Shown: positions 11,507-22,689, counted from the first letter of the stretch. The stretch is DNA of 64,000 bases from Coenobita brevimanus (GCA_032717465.1 CM064684.1:2504501-2568500); one strand, 5' to 3'. The notes: generated by a model not told the origin, from the letters alone. Translations and numbers: made by a program.

Positions 11507-11941
11507 CTGCCAGGAAATATTCTGAGATATATATTTTTTTGAATAAGATGAACATAGGTATGAAAAACACAATAAAAACATAAATTGCTATGAGGTTGGA
11601 AACTTGTCATACATGCAGCACTCTTTGGCAGAAAACATTCAGCCACAAATATGGCAGCTCATTGATCTTTCTCCTTTGTGACTGTACTCAAAGTCCAAGC
11701 TGAGACTCACACTGTTACAAATCTTCTTACACATATCACATTTATTTTTGTTTCAACAGCCTCCAACAACTGTTCTGAATCAATTAGCTGCTTTTGGCAC
11801 TTGGTTTAGCCTTAAGTCCACTGAAACCATCAGCTGTACCATGGCCACCCTCAATACAGGGATTCAGAAAGAAGCAGCATGGCACCAGTTTTATGTTATG
11901 GTGCTAAGCATGAATCAGCTCTTATATACAGAATCCATTAC

Positions 11942-12064
11942 CTCATTGAAGTTTGCGAAGAGGAATGTTTTCTTGATGGCATCACGTCCCTCCACCATGG
12001 ACCACTGGGCGGAGAGGAGTGGGCTTAGCCTGGTACCACGCTCCTCCTCACTCAGACGTACCGC
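11942..12064 (-). CDS. PCBD1: Pterin-4a-carbinolamine dehydratase, exon 2
   Basis: The 41 codons run from a CCCACAG acceptor to a GAG|GTAATG donor, phase 0 at both ends. They encode RLSEEER, then WSMVEGRDAIKKTFLFANFN, the N-terminal strand-helix segment of the PCBD family (family pattern RLSxEER...W...EGRDAIxxxFxFxxFN). Joined to exon 3 this gives the full conserved fold with no gap. The first codon, GCG, follows the ATG supplied by exon 1. Confidence 0.93.
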
Positions 12065-12094
12065 CTGTGGGTGAGAATGGGGCAGTTATTACTA

Positions 12095-12345
12095 TACTCA
12101 TTTCACTTTAACTTGGCCTAAAACTGCTTTCTCTCCTACGTGAATGCTGATCTGTAACTAAATATTAACAGTATAACATAGTAACAGTCATGAAGAAATG
12201 TTACAGAAAACATGCAGACTGTGGCACTGTCCTAAATACTGTATAACATCATTTCATTCTGAATACGGGGTTTCAAGAAAAGATTAACACTTGAATACAG
12301 TGCTAGTCATGAAGAAGTGCTTGAAATCAGGCAAGCCATCACACT
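12095..12345 (+). repeat. Repeat C/J fragments inside PCBD intron 1
   Basis: TTTAACTTGGCCTAAAACTGC and CAGTCATGAAGAAATG occur here and again at 13085-13215, and the reverse complement is found at 34740-34925, 42745-43010 and 44540-44690. The fragment is partly duplicated (the CATGAAGAA segment occurs at 12190 and 12309). Confidence 0.6.
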
Positions 12346-12625
12346 GTTCTTCTGTAAATGAGCTATGTGAATTAAGCTATTAAAAAAAAAAACACCTTTT
12401 GACAGACTCATATTGTTGTCAAATACAGCAACCCATACGTGGATTAGTATGTACATAATTATACTCACTCTGAAGCACATCATTCAAGATTTACTACTGT
12501 AAGTACGGTATGTAATACCCTTGGCCTTGGGTATTTAAAAATCCCCCTTGGTCACCCACCCTCCCAGACAACATGGTGTCAGGGACACAAAAATGTTATG
12601 TATATAATATATACATGCCTCATTG

Positions 12626-12727
<102 letters not shown>

Positions 12728-13084
12728 CCTTCAGTGATGGGGAAAAAAAAAAAAAAACGATATTTTCCATATCCTTAATTAAATAATCTGTGGGTTAAGG
12801 AAGCTCCCTAACACCTCTTCCTAAATTATTTATTTTGCTTATTACACCTTGCTGTCCTCTTCATTGTCACTTAAATCATTTTAACAACACTATACTCTGC
12901 ACACACAACATACAAAATGATATTAGCCTGCCATGTCCAAAAATAAATAGGTAAGGAACAGGTATTTGGGAGCTTCCTTATCTGCCTAGAATACAAGCCA
13001 TGGCCACAAGTACAATCTTCCCCTGGTCAAACAAATACATAACGGCAAAATGGAACTGCCGGAGACACACACTACTGTGCACTA

Positions 13085-13215
13085 TTTTTACTCTAACCTG
13101 GCCTAAAACTGCCAGCTCTCCATAATGCTGAAGTACAAAAACAGATTAACATTAAAATATGATGCTAGGCATGAAGAAGTGCTATAGAAAGGATGCTGAG
13201 CAGTCCTATTGCCTT
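13085..13215 (+). repeat. Repeat C/J copy
   Basis: CTCTAACCTGGCCTAAAACT, ATGCTAGGCATGAAGAAGTG and TAGAAAGGATGCTGAGCAG match the family. It is located in PCBD intron 1. Confidence 0.65.
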
Positions 13216-13269
13216 TCTCCTCAGCACATCTCCATGAAGAGAGTAGAGATGGGTCTTTTGCTGTATTTC

Positions 13270-13530
13270 GGTTGTAAATTTTTTGTGGTAGGTGGTGGCA
13301 ACCACCATCCACTCACTCAATGTAGTGATGTCTATTTCCTTCTTCACCTTTATCATTATTATTATTTTTTTTTTTTGTCTGACCTCCTCTCTTCCTTTTT
13401 CTCCCATCTTTCCTGTCACTTTTTATTCTTCTTTCCTTTACAGGTGGCTTTACATTTAGTGACAAGTTTAATGGTTTCCTGTCAGCCGGAAAACCATAAA
13501 TAACGCTGGGTGGCAACCCTATAACCAACT
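13270..13530 (+). repeat. Repeat F fragment (pyrimidine-rich orientation)
   Basis: It starts with GGTGGCAACCACCATCCACTC, passes through a T/C-rich arm, and ends with TGGTTTCCTGTCAGCCGGAAA and GGTGGCAACCCTATAACCAA, the same order as 15440-15690. Confidence 0.75.
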
Positions 13531-13544
13531 CATACATGTTTCCT

Positions 13545-13655
13545 ACTTGTCAACAAGTGGGTTGACGGAGGGTTAGTGCCCCTCCTCACAAAACTACCTC
13601 AGACAAACGGCCACTCTTTACGGGATTATGGCGTCTGGCGATGGATAGATAGAAT
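13545..13655 (+). mobile_element. SINE-like element sharing the RTE 3' tail
   Basis: GTTGACGGAGGGTTAGTGCC followed by CCTCACAAAACTACCTCAGA is not RTE coding sequence. It then runs into GGCCACTCTTTACGGGATTA and TGGCGTCTGGCGATGGATAG, the RTE terminus with tail. Copies at 17180-17300 and 24340-24450 have the same junction. Confidence 0.65.
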
Positions 13656-14159
13656 TTTCCAGCATACATTGGTCACATGACTCCTGCACTATGTAAACAA
13701 CGCCAATTGGCCTCGTCACTGCCAAGGTCAATACAAGTCCCGCAGGTTTTGCCAAGGACGCCGTTTTATCTACACGCAAACTTTTCCGGAAAAGGGCGCT
13801 GACTCAAACTTATCCATGAATTATTATTAGTGATGTTCTTTGTTGTATTTCTCATTTTCATGCTGACAGTACGTATAATTAGCAAGATTCCTGCATATAA
13901 CGAGTATAAACAAAATTCCTGCATACTTACAAAATCATCTCGCCAAACATTATCTACCAGTAACTTTGAACCTAACTAAAAAGATATTTAGTATAATTAT
14001 CAACTATCACTGGTTCTTGACAATAGGCATAATAACCAAAATTCCTGCATTTATCTTCATTAATCATCTCCAACACCTCAACAAATAAACAGCCAACAAT
14101 CAAAAAGCTACCAGTTTAAAGATTATAACCATACTAACGAGTCCTATGCCACTACTCAC

Positions 14160-14162
14160 CAT
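14160..14162 (-). CDS. PCBD1: Pterin-4a-carbinolamine dehydratase, exon 1 (start codon only)
   Basis: On the minus strand ACCATG is followed immediately by GTGAGT, a strong donor. The ATG would thus be the only codon in the first coding exon, spliced across about 2.1 kb to GCG in exon 2. The predicted product is then 102 residues, near the family's usual length. A 62-codon frame ends with TGA 12 nt upstream (14175-14363) and would be an upstream ORF or chance. TATATATA on the minus strand near 14432-14440 could be a core promoter element, but this is not tested. Exon 2 has no in-frame ATG at its own start, which supports this model. Confidence 0.7.
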
Positions 14163-14621
14163 GGTTCTGGTCTCTCAGTTGGCTGGCACAACGGAAATAT
14201 GACTATTAAGGAGAGCCACAGGAAAACGAACCACCAAACCACCCTCTACAACAGCAACAGGTTTACTGGAGGCTGGAGTATTACCGCCTGAAGCTACCTC
14301 CTCTTTCATCCGTATTGCCGTTTCTGACTTTGGCTTCCACTTACATTTTTTAATAAGCTTCACAGCACACTATTAAAACAAACTTAAATAATACCGTTAG
14401 GCACGAATTAAATACAGAAAATTAGCATGGACTATATATATCATGTGAAACTATTAAATTTCAAAATGTCGTACAAAACGGCAACTTTGATGGGATTCGG
14501 ACGCGGGTGCCGACTTCTAAGCCTAAGGTGGTCGATGGATGGAAAGGGAATCCTGGGAATGGATGAGAGAGTGCAGAATCATGTGGGAGCAGATCAATGA
14601 GGCAAGAGATGAAAGTTAACG

Positions 14622-14627
<6 letters not shown>
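14163..14627. other. 5' flank of the PCBD gene
   Basis: No other gene is recognised. A short stretch near 14480-14530 contains CGGACGCGGGTGCCGACTTC, which in reverse has a B-box-like GTCCGAATCCC and may be a tRNA-derived remnant. Confidence 0.4.

Positions 14628-14670
<43 letters not shown>
14628..14670. repeat. (GA)n microsatellite
   Basis: A pure GA run is flanked by two near-identical arms (GCAGAATC...GGAGCRGATCAATGAGGCA at 14572-14606 and 14669-14703). The microsatellite therefore sits inside a short duplication of about 98-bp period. Confidence 0.9.
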
Positions 14671-14954
14671 AGAATCTTGTAGGAGCGGATCAATGAGGCA
14701 TGAGATAAAAGTTAACATCCATTACCAAGCGGCAAGTGAGCTTAAGAAAATTTGAAAGTTTTCCGTGGATTTATTTTGTATATTGCGTGTTGGCATTTTA
14801 CTGCAAATCTGGTATATCTGTTAACACAAAACCCCAAATACTAAAATAAGGCACATACAATACCGAACTGTTTAAAAATAATAGAAACTGCGACGGTCTC
14901 TCTCTCCCTCCCTCTCTCACACACACACACACGTATAACAGCAAGTCAGTGTAA

Positions 14955-15355
14955 AATGAGGAAACTAAGGGGAAGGGTGGGGAGACGGTCTGCGATTGTG
15001 AGGAGGGGAGAAGGGAGGGGAGGGAGGGTTGAGATAAGGAGGAGAGAAACGGGGTGAGTTAGGGGCAGGGAAGGGAAGGAGAGAGACAAGGGGAGGGGGG
15101 AAGTGAAACAAGAGACGAGACGGGATGAGACAAAAGGGAAAGGTGGGGACAAGAAACTGGGAAGGGGAAGGAAAAGTGGGAGGGGTGGGGAGGGGAAGGG
15201 GAGGGAGTGAGACAAAGGGGGGGGGGCAGCGAATAAGACAAGTGGGAGGGGAGGGGGAGAGACAAGGAGGGGGGGCAGCGAATGAGACAAGGGGGAAGGG
15301 AAGGAGGGGGCAAATTGAGCAAGGGCAGAGAGAGAGAGAGAGAGAGAGAGACAGA
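14955..15355. repeat. 400-bp polypurine tract ending in (GA)n
   Basis: The plus strand is almost entirely purine, built of GGGGAGGGGA, GAGACAAGGGG and finally GAGAGAGA (15327-15352). The long overlapping frames on both strands are low-complexity artefacts. Such mirror-rich purine DNA can adopt triplex structures. Confidence 0.85.
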
Positions 15356-15424
15356 AACCAATCATAACTACACCCCAGCCAATCTCACTTTCGTTCGAAT
15401 TCTTTTTTTATTCAATTTTTTGGT

Positions 15425-16020
15425 TCCTGTTTTGTGGTACAGGTGGGGGCGCTCACCATCCACTCATGATGTGGTGCTGCTTTGGGTGTCTGCCTTTCCT
15501 CTCTTCCTTCCTTCCTCTTCTGTCTTCTTTCCTCTCCCTTCTGCCTATGGGTGATTTTCCACTCCCTCTTCTGTCTTTCCTTCATTCTATTCTCTTCCTT
15601 CTGCCTATGAGTGACTACACTGACAAGCCAAATGGTTTCCTGTACACCAGGAAACCAATTACTATGTAGGTGGTAACCATATAACCAAATTATGGCACCT
15701 GGTGGTTTAGTGAGTAATTAAGGCACCCCAATTGGATTGAGCTGGTGCTGTTTATATCCAAGGGATGGTTGGAGTTTACTGCTCACATAATGCCACTCAG
15801 TGATGAGTGGGGCTGGTCACTCTCATCTTACTTGTCAGGACCAACCTGCATAGCCCCGGGCTTTTACACTCTCCATGGGGCAACATTGGATGAGGTTTAC
15901 TGCTCAAGTAATGCCACTCAGGGAGGAGTGAGGCTGATCACTCTCATCTTACATGCCAGGACCAACTTGCCTAGCCCTGGGCTCCTACACTCCCCATGGG
16001 GCACCATAGGACTGGATGAT
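15425..16020 (+). repeat. Repeat F, most complete copy
   Basis: The order is GGTGGGGGCGCTCACCATCC, a pyrimidine arm with two CTTCTGCCTATG(G/A)GTGA repeats, TGGTTTCCTGTACACCAGGA (hairpin), GTGGTAACCATATAACCAA, then the tRNA-like TGGTGGTTTAGTGAGTAATT, then a doubled module (15776-15895 and 15896-16012, each with TTTACTGCTCA...GCCACTCAG...CCATGGGGCA). It ends in GGATGATGGATGGATGA. A Pol III-derived SINE core is inferred from the A-box-like string. Confidence 0.75.
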
Positions 16021-16224
16021 GGATGGATGAATGGTTCCTGTTCACTGTCTGTAGAAAAAAAAAAATTACCTTTTTCCTGGTAGCCAAATAACGTACGGCA
16101 GTGAGTAGAGGCGGTTGGGTTGGCTGGGCTGGGTTTCTTTGGCATATAACTCGCTGCTTTATTTTATATCCTGGGTGCCGTAGTTGCCTGACACCTACAC
16201 TCCAGCACCTGTCATATAAAAAAA

Positions 16225-16440
16225 TAGTAATTGTAGCATCAGTAGTAGTAGCAGTAGTAGTAGTAGTAGTAATAACAGTAGTAGTAGTAGTAGTAGCAAT
16301 AGTAGCAGTAGTAATAGTAAAGACGCTGCAACCTTTGGCTTATCTGGATATGGACATTGCCCTCCTCTTGCAGTCCACCACAGTACTAGCAGTAGTAGTA
16401 GCAGTAGTTGTACTAGTAGTAGTAGTAGTAGTATAAAAGT
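16225..16440. repeat. (GTA)n tracts around a repeat-B fragment
   Basis: Two GTA-rich tracts (16225-16320, 16386-16434) flank a truncated repeat-B copy (16325-16385, TGCAACCTTTGGCTTATCTG and CCCTCCTCTTGCAGTCCACCA). The Val-rich frame here is a microsatellite translation. Confidence 0.85.
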
Positions 16441-16650
16441 TGCAACCCTCGGCTCATCTGAAATAGTAGGACTGTAGGCTTAAGGTGCCCTCCTCTTGCA
16501 GTCCACCATCTTCCTTTCTGGGACAAGCTGAACTGAATTATTAAATATTACAATAGCTGGGCACCACGAGGCAGCCAAAGAACACTTGTATAGCCAGGCA
16601 GGAGAGTCACCGGTTTATATCAATGCCACCACATGAAGGCTCCATTACCC
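16438..16650 (+). repeat. Repeat B copy
   Basis: It runs directly on from a (GTA)n tract with CAACCCTCGGCTCATCTGAA, CCTCCTCTTGCAGTCCACCA and ATGCCACCACATGAAGG. About 20 extra bases sit in the middle compared with other copies. Confidence 0.8.
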
Positions 16651-16776
16651 ATTATTATCTTCCATTTACTCATTACTCCTATTATCACTGTAATCTTCAT
16701 CTTCATATTAACTTTATTTGTTTTAGATTGGGTATGCAGGATCCATAAACTAGAAAAAGAGAAAAAATGAGGGGGG

Positions 16777-16783
16777 CAAGAGA

Positions 16784-16818
<35 letters not shown>
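16777..16818. repeat. (GA)n microsatellite
   Basis: A GA/AAAGA run gives an Arg-Glu repeat when translated; it is not coding. Confidence 0.92.
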
Positions 16819-16867
16819 CAGAACTGTCAATGAAGTGTCCTATTGAACTTTCATTATTAATGTTGTT

Positions 16868-17076
16868 TGTGCTGCTCTTGTGGTCCCAGGCTTATCTGAA
16901 ACTGAACCCTGTGCACTGCAGACTGGAGGTGCTGCTCTGTAAACCATTCTCTGTCTTTTTCAGCATACAATATATGGAATAGGGAGGACAGTGATGGATA
17001 TTTGCAGGAGGATAGTGAGGATTTGTACAACCAGGGAACTGAGCTGCCTGGTTAAATTGGCCCCACCGCATGAACC
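16868..17076 (+). repeat. Repeat B copy, diverged
   Basis: CTTGTGGTCCCAGGCTTATC, ACTGCAGACTGGAGGTGCTG and a final CACCGCATGAA keep the order of landmarks, but the GGGGGACAGGG block is eroded. Confidence 0.65.
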
Positions 17077-17179
17077 AGTTCCTCTTGTTCCCTCCATGTA
17101 CTTCTTATTCACACCTCCAGGGTCACCCATGAGCAAAAGTTCACTGAAAATTCTCTACCAGCCGTGGTAGTTGAGGGTG

Positions 17180-17300
17180 TTACATGTATGTGAGTTGGTG
17201 GAGGGTCAGTGCCCTTCTCGTAAAACAACCACGGTAACTCAAAGACAAATGGCCACCCCTTGCAGGAGGGTGGTGTCTGGCTATAGACAAACAGACGAAC
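17180..17300 (+). mobile_element. SINE-like element sharing the RTE 3' tail
   Basis: GTTGGTGGAGGGTCAGTGCC, CTCGTAAAACAACCACGGTA and ACTCAAAGACAAATGGCCAC lead into the RTE terminus with GTGTCTGGCTATAGACAAAC. It is the best of the three copies. Confidence 0.65.
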
Positions 17301-18639
17301 ATGCATTATATTTATGAGACAGCAATACAAAATCCACAACAAAACAATACGATAAGGAAGGATAAACTTTTTCAATTGGGGAGGAATGAGAGATATGGAC
17401 AGCAGGACACAATGCTGGTACAGTAGGGGACTGTCAGCCAGCTTTTGCTCACAGATGTACAGTACTTCACAGGTCCCAACTATAACTGACCAATTAGCTG
17501 GGCAACACTCATTACCAAAACTACTTCTAATAAACCTTTTGTCTGCCAATGAGAGTTCTGTTCTCACATACTGATGATTATCCCATTGCGATTTCTATAC
17601 TCTTTTACTCTAACTTGGTTTAAAATTGCCATCTTTTCACCTTGAATGTTGAGTTGGCTACTATGGAAAGGATATAAAATTGCAGTATTGTCTTAGTCTG
17701 TCACCGAGCATCAAGAAAGATGCTACAGAAGGACGAAGTCTGGGCCAAGTTAAGGTAAAATGGCTACAGCAGCCTCAGCACCAGAGGCAGGGCTCCAATC
17801 ACTACCCAGAGGACAATAGCAAATGCTGTGGCCCTGTTTCCAAGGCACTGTACCGTACTTGGTCAACTCGCCTCCTTCAGAGTTTTTACCATATGATGCA
17901 AATTAACAACTGTAATGTAGGTGGGAAAGGAGATTTCATGTGATATGTTCCTTAGTAATCTGCATATTACTTTTTTTATGTCATTTATACCACTTTACTG
18001 CTGACATGGCATCCAACAATAAGTGGATATTGTACTGGAGAGTAACTAACTAAGGGAGAGATGCTACTAAGCTTTGTATGCCACCTAAGTTATGGCCATC
18101 ATTGTCAACTTCTTGGACCTGCCCTTCACAGTAGGCTAGAAGACCCACTCAAATATGGATTCAAAGATGATGCAAACTAAGGGCACTTCATCATGGAATT
18201 AATTTCTACCTGAAGTGACAGCCGACTACCATTAGAGGTAAATCCACTTGGTCCTGGACACTTACACAGTAGTTCAATCTTTCAAACATGACAAAGTAGC
18301 ACAGTTCTCTCCTCCTTACAGTCACTGCCATCAGTACAAAGACTGGTAAACTTGCTTCTATCAGCACTTTTAAATGCAATGCAGCCACACATCTTAAAAT
18401 GAAAGCACTGTACAGCATCTTGAACTTTACTTCTTTGGTTGTTCAATTTTCAAAAAAAGGGACAAATCTTGTAGTTTCTCAACCTCATTTTTTTCCCTTT
18501 TTTTATATCCATTTAAAAAAAAAAAAAAAAAAAAAATCCTCAAGACTCTTTGCAATTTCTATTTCATCTGTTCCCTGCTTCATAAGGAGGAACAAAAGAG
18601 CAGCACCGAATCAATACCCAATACAAACAAACAGGAGCA
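17301..18639. other. Unassigned
   Basis: A repeat-C fragment lies near 17600-17700 and a poly-A run at 18516-18536. The 152-codon minus-strand frame (17109-17567) shows no known domain and overlaps the repeat at its start; I regard it as chance. Confidence 0.45.
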
Positions 18640-18730
18640 CCCATGGTGGTTAGCGAGATGGTCTGCTGTCTTAATGGATGCAGGTTTGGTCCCTGGCTGG
18701 GGAAGGAGGCAGTATCAGGATTTGAATTTC
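18640..18730 (+). repeat. tRNA-derived SINE head
   Basis: CATGGTGGTTAGCGAGATGG resembles an A box and GCAGGTTTGGTCCCTGG a B box, with about 35 bp between them as in tRNA genes. It cannot fold as a functional tRNA. The downstream body is short and AT-rich. Confidence 0.6.
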
Positions 18731-18975
18731 ATTAAAACGGACTTTTTGTTTACCATAATACTGTGTCAACCACCATGTCACCATGTCGTGAAAATAATCC
18801 CACTGCTACTAATACCGGTACCAGTACACCACTCCTGAATGAAACAGTACTAGCTTGTACCATATTCAATATGGACAGTCAATTTTAGCACTGAAGCAGT
18901 GCAGGATCATGAGAAACATGTGTGATGTATTGGAGGCCTGTTGGGCCTCAGGGAACAGGTTGTTAAGCCTATGCC

Positions 18976-19004
18976 CCCCCCCCCCCAAAAAAAAAAAAAA
19001 AAAA
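18976..19004. repeat. C-run/A-run homopolymers
   Basis: Eleven or so C are followed by about eighteen A. No function is inferred. Confidence 0.9.
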
Positions 19005-19185
19005 GGTAAAAGATTGGGGTTCAAACCTTCAACCACTCAGCTATATGACACTGGGAACTTGTCAAGCATTCTAGTTGTCATTTTAACTCTTGAAAGAATA
19101 AATGATGCAGGACAAACATAAATATCATAACATTAACCCAGATGTCCCTGAAACACACAAGAAATTGTCCTGCAGGTGGATGAGT

Positions 19186-19640
19186 AGCCTTTTACTATAA
19201 ATGGGCCATCCTGTATTTAAAAAAAAAAAAAAAAAAAAAAAAATTGAATGGCAAAGAGAAATCCAATTAAACCTGGAAAAAGAAGGAAAGAACAGGCATT
19301 ATATTTCCCTCTAAACATACTGCACTGCAAATAAAAATTGGGAATGTTATACTGTAAATGGATCATCCTGTATTTTAAAAAATGGAATAACAAAGCAAAT
19401 CTGATTAAACCTGGAAAAAGAAGTAAAGGACAGGCATTATATTTCCCTCAACATTTTGTGCTGCAAATCAAAACAGAGAGGAGCGTTATACTGCAAACGG
19501 ATCCTATACAGTACAGTATTTTAAAGAATAGAATAGCAAAGAAAATCTGATTAAAACCTGGAAACAGAAGGAAAGAACAGGCATTATATTTCCCTCTTAA
19601 CATACTCCACTGCGAATCAAAATAGGGTGGTAACATCAAC
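19186..19640 (+). repeat. Tandem repeat, about three units of ~140 bp
   Basis: Units beginning near 19190, 19345 and 19485 share TATACTGTAAATGG(A)TCATCC, TGTATTTTAAA, GATTAAACCTGGAAA(A/C)AGAAG and GGCATTATATTTCCCTC. The first unit carries an expanded poly-A (19217-19243). Confidence 0.8.
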
Positions 19641-19654
19641 AAGCATTAGAACTG

Positions 19655-19860
19655 CAGTAGTACCACAGCTGCAATCCCAGTTTCATGTCAACATAAACCT
19701 GGTGGACTGCAAACTGAAGATGCCTCCTGCAGTCCATCATTCGCTTTCTGGGGGATAAGGAGGATTGTACAAGGCATTTGTATAGGGTAACCAGGCAGTA
19801 GAGCAGTATGGTTATATCAGTGCCACCACATGAAGGCCTCCCTCTCCAGCACCTGACATT

Positions 19861-19899
<39 letters not shown>
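19655..19899 (+). repeat. Repeat B copy with poly-A 3' end
   Basis: The full set of landmarks ends with CTCTCCAGCACCTGACATTA, followed at once by about 38 A residues. This is the clearest evidence that the element may have been retroposed via RNA. Confidence 0.85.
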
Positions 19900-19902
<3 letters not shown>

Positions 19903-19911
19903 TATCTATCT

Positions 19912-20025
19912 TTTGCCAGACACCTCAATCCTGTAATGGGTGACCACAAAGTGCCTCCATGTTGCCCTGTCCCCCACCATTTCAATGCCCTTCTCCCAAC
20001 TCACACCCCCCTCTCTCATAATAGT
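19912..20025 (-). mobile_element. RTE 3' end, 5'-truncated
   Basis: It runs from GCCAGACACCTCAATCCTGT to CACACCCCCCTCTCTCATA, about 110 bp, and is interrupted by an (AAT)n tract at 20026-20056. Confidence 0.85.
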
Positions 20026-20214
20026 AACAATAATAATAATAATAATAACAATAATCAAATACATACATAAATAACTAGAGGAGGGGAAAAATGGGTAAAT
20101 CTCCAATCTGTTAAGGTTAGTCTGCTTCTTTGCTAACCTAACCTTTTCAAACTAATTTTCCCTAATGAAATTAACTTAACTAGCCTAAGTGAGGGGTGCA
20201 ACTTTCCCCCTAAA

Positions 20215-22450
20215 ATCTATCTATCTATAGCCCGACGCCCTAATCCCACAAAGGGTAGCCGCAGACAAAACGCCTCCAAGTCACTCTGTCACCCACCATT
20301 TGACTACCCTCCCCCCAACTCACCCCCCCCTCCCTCATATACCTCTCAACTCCATCCCTCCACCTCATCCTCGGTCTACCCCTCCCTCTCCCTCCCTCTA
20401 CCTCACCTACATACACCCTCTTAGTCAGTCTTTCATTCTCCATTCTCTCCACATGTCCAAACCACCTCAATGTATTTCTCCTAATCTTCTCAACCACATC
20501 CACATCTACCCCACAACGTTCCTTCACTTCTTCATTCGTCAACCTGTCCCTCCACGTCACTCCACATGCTCCTCTCAAGTAACTCATTTCCACTGCTCTC
20601 ACTCTTGACTTGTTCCCCTCTTGCAAGGTCCACGCCTCGCTTCCATATGTCAGGGTAGGGATCACAATACCATCATGCAGTGACTTCTTAACTTCCATAC
20701 TCACCTCCCTATTTCTCATCACTGCTTTCAGTGTACCAACAACCTTCCTTCCCTGCTGTACCCTTTCACGTACTTCATCCCCCAAAGTTCCATCCTTACT
20801 CATCACACTACCCAAGTACTTGAATGCACTCACATTCTCCATATCCTCACCATCCAACCTCACTGCACACTCTGTGACTTCATTCCTCTCAAACACCATA
20901 ACTTTACTTTTGTTTACATTAACTTTCAGCTTCCTCCTCCTACACACTGTCCCAAATTCATTCACCAAACCTTGCAACTCCCATTCATCTTCACTCAACA
21001 ATACTGTATCATCAGCAAACAGCAACACCGGAAGCTTCCAAATCTCACCCTCATTCATTAGGGCCAGCCCCACATCCACTGCCCTACCTTGCACCTCCTT
21101 TACAACCCCATCCATATATATATTAAACAGCCATGGAGACATCACACACCCCTGTTTCAGTCCCACATTGAGATCAAAGAACTCACTCAGCTCACCATCC
21201 ACTCGCACCGTAGCCCTAGCTCCCTCGTACATACTCTTCACAGCACTCAACAATTTCCCCTCCACTCCATATATCCTCAATACCTTCCACATACCTTGCC
21301 TATCTATTCTGTCATAAGCTTTCTCCAAGTCCATGAAGGCAGAATACACTTTCCTTCCCTTCTCTAGATACTTCTCCACTAAACATCTTAGAACAAATAT
21401 CTGATCTACACACCCTTTTCCCTTCCTAAATCCCCCTTGTTCTTCTCCAACTAGCTCCTCTGTCATATGCCTAACCCTATCAATGAGTATTCTACCATAT
21501 ATTTTACCAGTCACACTAAGAAGGCAAATACCCCTATGGTTACCATAAACTTCTCTCTCCCCTTTTCCTTTGTACAGAGGAACAATTATACCTGATTTCC
21601 AGTCCTCTGGAACCCTTCCCTCTTCCCAAGCCAATCTACACAACTTCCATATCCACTCCAAAACAATCTCACCCCCATACCTAAGCATTTCACCACACAC
21701 TCCATCAATTCCTGGGGCCTTTCCCAGCTTAATCTTCTTCATCATTTCCACTACTTCCGCCCTACTGATCTCTTCCTCCCTCCTCTCATCTCTCCTTCTC
21801 CCAGCCAGTCCCCAACCACTTATACTCACACTGCTCTCACTCTCTACATTCAACAAATCCTCAAAGTGCTCCTTCCATCTCCTCAATTTCTCTCTCTTCT
21901 CCACCAACAATCTATTATTCCTATCTTTCACTCCCCTATTATTTCCCCTTTCACACTGCCTTACTTTCTTCACCTCCTTCCAAAACAATTTCTTACTCTC
22001 CCTCCATTTCACACTCAGATTCCTCCCAAACTCTTCATCCACTTTCTTCTTACTCTCCTTCACCAGTCTCTTAACCTCCCTTCTCCTGCTCACATATACC
22101 TCTCTCTTCTCTCTCTCATCTTCTCCCCTACCTCTACTCACCAACCATTCACCATATGCCTTCTTCTTTTGTTCCACAGCTCGTTTCACCTCATCATTCC
22201 ACCATGCTGTCCCTTGCACACCCTTGCATCTCCTCCTCACTCCACAAACCGCCTCACATGCTGCGCCTATCTCTTCCGTGAATATCTTACATACATCTTC
22301 CACCCCTTCCATCTGCTCTAGCTCATACCTTCCCAATCTTTCTTCCACTAAGCTCTTATACTCTGTCATTTTCTCACTATCTTGCAATTCCTCCACTCTT
22401 CTCACAGGAGCTGCTTCCACCTGTCTTCCCCTTCGCCTCCTCCACACACA
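20215..22450 (-). mobile_element. RTE-type LINE with intact 735-codon RT ORF
   Basis: The minus-strand ORF at 20240-22447 has no internal stop. Around residues 240-250 lies KLGKAPGIDGVCGEMLRYGG, then YKGKGEREVYGNHRGICLLS, GFRKGKGCVDQIF, the palm block AFMDLEKAYDRID, LKQGCVMSPWLFNIYMD and the catalytic FADD box (FADDTVLLSED). The C-terminus has TLRWFGHVERMENERLTKRV and RGRGRPRMRWRDGVERYMRE. These are RTE-clade features. The N-terminal endonuclease is missing, so the copy is 5'-truncated; full RTE polyproteins are about 1000 residues. The 3' end is followed by (ATCT)n (minus-strand AGATAGATAG). The long open frame implies recent insertion. Confidence 0.93.
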
Positions 22451-22544
22451 CAGGCTTCAAACTGTAAATGGTGAGGGTTGTGACAGTCCAAAAAAACAAG
22501 TAATAAAATGAATAAAAATCAATATAAAAAAAATCCATCTACCC

Positions 22545-22684
22545 ATCTGCTGCAAAATGGCTTCCCGCAAGGGGTAGCCACGAACAAATCTCCTCCATGT
22601 TGCCCTGTCCCCAGCCATTTCATTGCCCTTCCCCCAGCTCAGGCTCCCCTCTCTCATATACCTCTCCACTCGATCTCTCCATAA
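22545..22684 (-). mobile_element. RTE 3' end, second copy upstream of the long one
   Basis: GGCTTCCCGCAAGGGGTAGC through ATACCTCTCCACTCGATCTC repeats the RTE terminus in the same orientation. It is 5'-truncated at an A-rich run (22685-22698). Confidence 0.85.
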
Positions 22685-22689
22685 ATAAA

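Noticed and set aside
14946..15365. Long Ser/Leu/Pro-rich frames on the minus strand and Gly/Arg/Glu frames on the plus strand
   Set aside because: They are translations of a polypurine tract with biased composition on both strands and no domain.
16101..16436. Val-rich 111-codon frame resembling a membrane protein
   Set aside because: The Val run comes from (GTA)n microsatellites flanking a repeat-B fragment.
17109..17567. 152-codon minus-strand frame
   Set aside because: It starts in ordinary sequence but ends in the SINE/RTE-tail element; no domain was recognised.
20300..22511. Plus-strand frames of 102-313 codons opposite the RTE ORF
   Set aside because: They are Ser/Thr/Pro-rich shadows of the minus-strand RT gene.
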